56,942 bases of DNA from CAWDMN01 sp963803155. Its GTDB lineage: Bacteria; Acidobacteriota; Terriglobia; Versatilivoradales; Versatilivoraceae. Location of the stretch: contig CAWDMN010000076.1 in assembly GCA_963803155.1 (NCBI GenBank), positions 1 to 56,942 of the forward strand. The letters run 5' to 3'. A program made the translations under genes and the position numbers. Shown here in pieces: positions 55,102-56,942 of the stretch. Numbering within the stretch: the stretch's first letter is position 1; each line of letters starts with the position of its first letter. The notes beneath the pieces are model-generated. The model worked only from the letters and a program-made list of their open reading frames with translations, was not told where the DNA came from and ran no database searches.

Positions 55102-55878
55102 TCAATGATTGAGATGTCGTATTATGTCGCCGATACTCCGAAGCACCAAGTCGGGCTGGATCTTCAGGCGGATTATGTCGGCCTGAGTGTCTTTCCCGGT
55201 TTCGACAAAAATCGTCCGGATCCCTGTCGCTTGAGCTCCCTGAATATCAGCTTCCAGATCGTCCCCGATGATTGCCACTTGCTCGGGTTGCAGCCCGAGA
55301 TCCTTTAGGGCCAGTTCAAAAAAAGTGCGCGAAGGTTTTCCCATGACTATGGCCGGTTTCCCGGTCGCATATTCCAAGGCCGCCACATAAGGGCCGGCGT
55401 CCAGCGTCAATTGGCCGCCCGTCAGCCAGTATCGGTTTTTTTGAAGAGCGATTAACTGGGCTCCCCGCAAAATCTGTCGAAAAAGATCATTCATTAATTC
55501 AAAAGTAAATCTCTCTCCAATATCGCCCAGGATAATGACATCGGGATTTTCTTCGCTTTGCGGTAATCCTTCAAATTCCCGCGGAGCATCACCCCGCGTG
55601 ACAATGCGGCATTTTAAGTCCGTAGTCTGCCGTAACCATAAGGCCGTGGCATAGGGGGCGCTGAAGATCTCTTTTTCTTCAGCGTTGATGCCAAAACCCC
55701 GAATTATTTCGGCAATGGCGGCCCGGCTTCGCCCTGTGGTATTGGTGGCAAATCGCAGAGTGAAGCCGAAGTCCCGAAGAAATGAGAGAGCCTTGTCAGC
55801 TCCTTCAACGAAGAGGTGATCGTTGTAAATTACACCATCCAGATCGATCAGGAAGGCGCGAATGGCAGAAAGATTCAT
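55102..55878 (-). CDS. HAD-IIA family phosphatase
   Basis: 258 residues. Motif I is FLIDLDGVIYND (catalytic Asp residues at about 11 and 13), motif II TNTTGRSR, then the C2-type cap, motif III Lys in VMGKPSRTFFELAL and motif IV IIGDDLEADIQGAQATGIRTIFVETGK. The layout matches HAD-IIA (NagD/AraL/LHPP-like) enzymes, which remove phosphate from sugars, pyridoxal phosphate or phosphoglycolate in the cytoplasm; the LHPP-like subgroup fits best by the spacing of the last motifs. AAAGG precedes the ATG. Substrate not determined. Confidence 0.9.
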   Translation of the reverse strand: MNLSAIRAFLIDLDGVIYNDHLFVEGADKALSFLRDFGFTLRFATNTTGRSRAAIAEIIRGFGINAEEKEIFSAPYATALWLRQTTDLKCRIVTRGDAPREFEGLPQSEENPDVIILGDIGERFTFELMNDLFRQILRGAQLIALQKNRYWLTGGQLTLDAGPYVAALEYATGKPAIVMGKPSRTFFELALKDLGLQPEQVAIIGDDLEADIQGAQATGIRTIFVETGKDTQADIIRLKIQPDLVLRSIGDIIRHLNH

Positions 55879-55923
55879 AGGAAGACCTTTGTCTCAAAGC
55901 TAGTATGCCAAAGAAATAAATCA

Positions 55924-56003
55924 GCCGCGGATTGACACGGATGATCGCGGATGGGAATTCAAGAAGGAAATAATCCGCGTTTAATCCGTGTTCTTCCGCG
56001 GCC
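55924..56003. repeat. Inverted repeat GCCGCGGATTGACACGGATG
   Basis: Left arm GCCGCGGATTGACACGGATG with ATCGCGGATG, right arm inverse (ATCCGCGTTTAATCCGTG, then TTCTTCCGCGGCC). This type borders small genes of the GxxExxY kind. The C-terminal end and stop codon of the transporter remnant at 55981-56495 lie inside the right arm, so the repeat probably cut the gene. Confidence 0.55.
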
Positions 56004-56495
56004 AAAAAAAATTCCAATCTGATTGCTTCACCTTCCATAACAATACCTTGTTGATCCGTACTCTTGGATTTTCAATTTCCACTCGAGGTTGACGCAGAAA
56101 CTCCCGTCGGTAGGCCAGGAAAATCACCAGCACGGTCAACAATAGGCCCATTACCGCGACAGGAGCTAGTTTGAGCGCAAACAGCCGATAAGGAATCTGA
56201 GAAAACGTTCCAATCAGCCTGTTTTGTGGATTGCCTGTAATGGTGGCTACACTCCCGATATTTGAAGACATGGCAACTGCCAGCAGATAAAGAATTGGGT
56301 TGCGGTTGAGCCGCGTTGTGATCTCAAGACCAGGCTGGCGCCGATGATGGTGGCGCCAGTCCGATCCACATGAAAAAACGGCAAGCGGCCCATGGCCAGG
56401 ACCAAATAAGTTCCGGAGAAAATCAAAAGCGCTGCAATCATTGTTTCCGTGGAGATTGTGTTCCGGCCGCATGGCGGCTCTCCATCCCAACCCAC
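55981..56495 (-). pseudogene. Anion/Na+ transporter (ArsB/SLC13-like), broken
   Basis: Pieces of a ten-or-more-helix transporter. The N-terminal part, in the frame 56495-56247, reads ETMIAALLIFSGTYLVLAMGRLPFFHVDRTGATIIGASLV. Then about 90 residues of the family are missing, and after a frame change (near 56340) the sequence goes on as LEITTRLNRNPILYLLAVAMSSNIGSVATITGNPQNRLIG, the signature of the middle half. It is lost again after LTVLVIFLAYRREFLRQPRVEIENP, where a palindromic repeat gives the stop. So it has an internal deletion, a frameshift and a missing C-terminal half, and cannot work. Confidence 0.75.
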
Positions 56496-56535
56496 CGGGA
56501 TGGAGCATCGCCAAGAGGTGATTCAGATCTGAATC

Positions 56536-56942
56536 CTATTGAGCCGGGGAGATGATTTCCAGGCCGTCCAGGTAGGGACGCAATGCCTCAGGCACGACGA
56601 TACTTCCGTCCGCCTGTTGGTAATTTTCCAGGATGGCCACCCAGGTGCGGCCCACGGCCAGACCGGATCCATTTAAGGTATGCACGAACTCGACCTTGGC
56701 CTTGGGATCGCGGCGGAAGCGGATGCTGGCGCGCCGTGCCTGGAAATAGCGATCCATCATCCAGGGAAAGAGAATACTCAATGTGACAAAAGCCTTCCCA
56801 ATCAGGCCGACCCAGACTTCGCGGCGGGCGCGCGCCGCGCACTTTACAACGTCCCGCGCCACACGGTCCGCCGAGAGCACAATGGGCAGCGGCTTCGAAC
56901 AGTGGCCCATTTTCGACAGCGCATTGTCGTAGAAGGGCGTGT
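56536..56942 (-). CDS. serS: Seryl-tRNA synthetase, C-terminal part (cut by window edge)
   Basis: The last 52 residues are the class II motif 3 end of SerRS: EFVHTLNGSGLAVGRTWVAILENYQQADGSIVVPEALRPYL. Before it comes FQARRASIRFRRD, also standard. The preceding stretch in the same frame (ARREVWVGLIGKAFVTLSILFPWMMDRY) does not match the usual EVW...EVSS.SN..DFQARR sequence, so one or more frame changes may lie at about 56740-56830. The gene continues out of the window. SerRS charges tRNA-Ser in the cytoplasm. Identity is sure from the C-terminus; integrity is not. Confidence 0.8.
   Translation of the reverse strand, partial: TPFYDNALSKMGHCSKPLPIVLSADRVARDVVKCAARARREVWVGLIGKAFVTLSILFPWMMDRYFQARRASIRFRRDPKAKVEFVHTLNGSGLAVGRTWVAILENYQQADGSIVVPEALRPYLDGLEIISPAQ

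Overview
The window looks like chromosomal DNA of an Acidobacteriota bacterium, probably a soil or metagenome-assembled genome. The main grounds are three solitary MacB/FtsX-type permeases of the 'acidobacterial duplicated orphan permease' kind (31951-34386, 37590-40040, 42371-44869), a protein with the VWFA-related acidobacterial domain, and a FecR/DUF6600-type Trp- and Gln-rich exported protein. GC is moderate, most genes carry a GGAGG-type ribosome binding site, and the spaces between genes are unusually long and full of palindromic repeats.

Layout. 1-4.6 kb: the tail of an IS5-like transposase, a frameshifted VWFA protein and a secreted sulfatase. 5-8 kb: an NAD-dependent epimerase, a URO-D-like protein and a small ABM-fold protein. 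8.1-11.7 kb: a PocR/multi-PAS hybrid histidine kinase whose 3' quarter is broken by several frameshifts. 12-21 kb: sugar and carbohydrate metabolism (secreted clan-A glycosidase, four-carbon acid sugar kinase, LarA-like protein, GH97 glycosidase). 21.6-29.4 kb: a TolC-MFP-RND efflux operon (RND gene frameshifted), then a tandem universal stress protein, a DUF302 protein and a very small membrane protein that may be a selenoprotein. 30-45 kb: esterase, three orphan permeases, FecR protein, alpha/beta hydrolase and two decayed RAYT-type transposase tails. 45-49 kb: nitroreductase-like protein, a HigBA toxin-antitoxin pair framed like an integron cassette, and a DUF1080 protein. 49.4-52 kb: an ECF sigma factor, its probable anti-sigma factor and a proline-rich protein. 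52-57 kb: Yip1 protein, TIM-barrel isomerase, HAD phosphatase, a wrecked anion transporter and the C-terminal end of seryl-tRNA synthetase.

The points most worth checking are: (1) a 62-codon membrane protein at 29251-29439 with an in-frame UGA followed at the right distance by a bacterial SECIS-like hairpin; (2) the HigBA pair at 46809-47349 lying between a GTTATGC core and an attC-like hairpin whose R'' box is its exact complement; (3) a modular repeat in which a conserved core of about 46 bp, holding a small hairpin and an in-frame MPARLAQQDDE peptide, alternates with unrelated palindromic inserts at four loci; (4) four back-to-back perfect hairpins upstream of the ECF sigma gene; (5) a MITE-like element made from a deleted four-helix-bundle gene. 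Several genes carry single frameshifts or a stop codon. Some may be assembly errors, so the breaks are described gene by gene.
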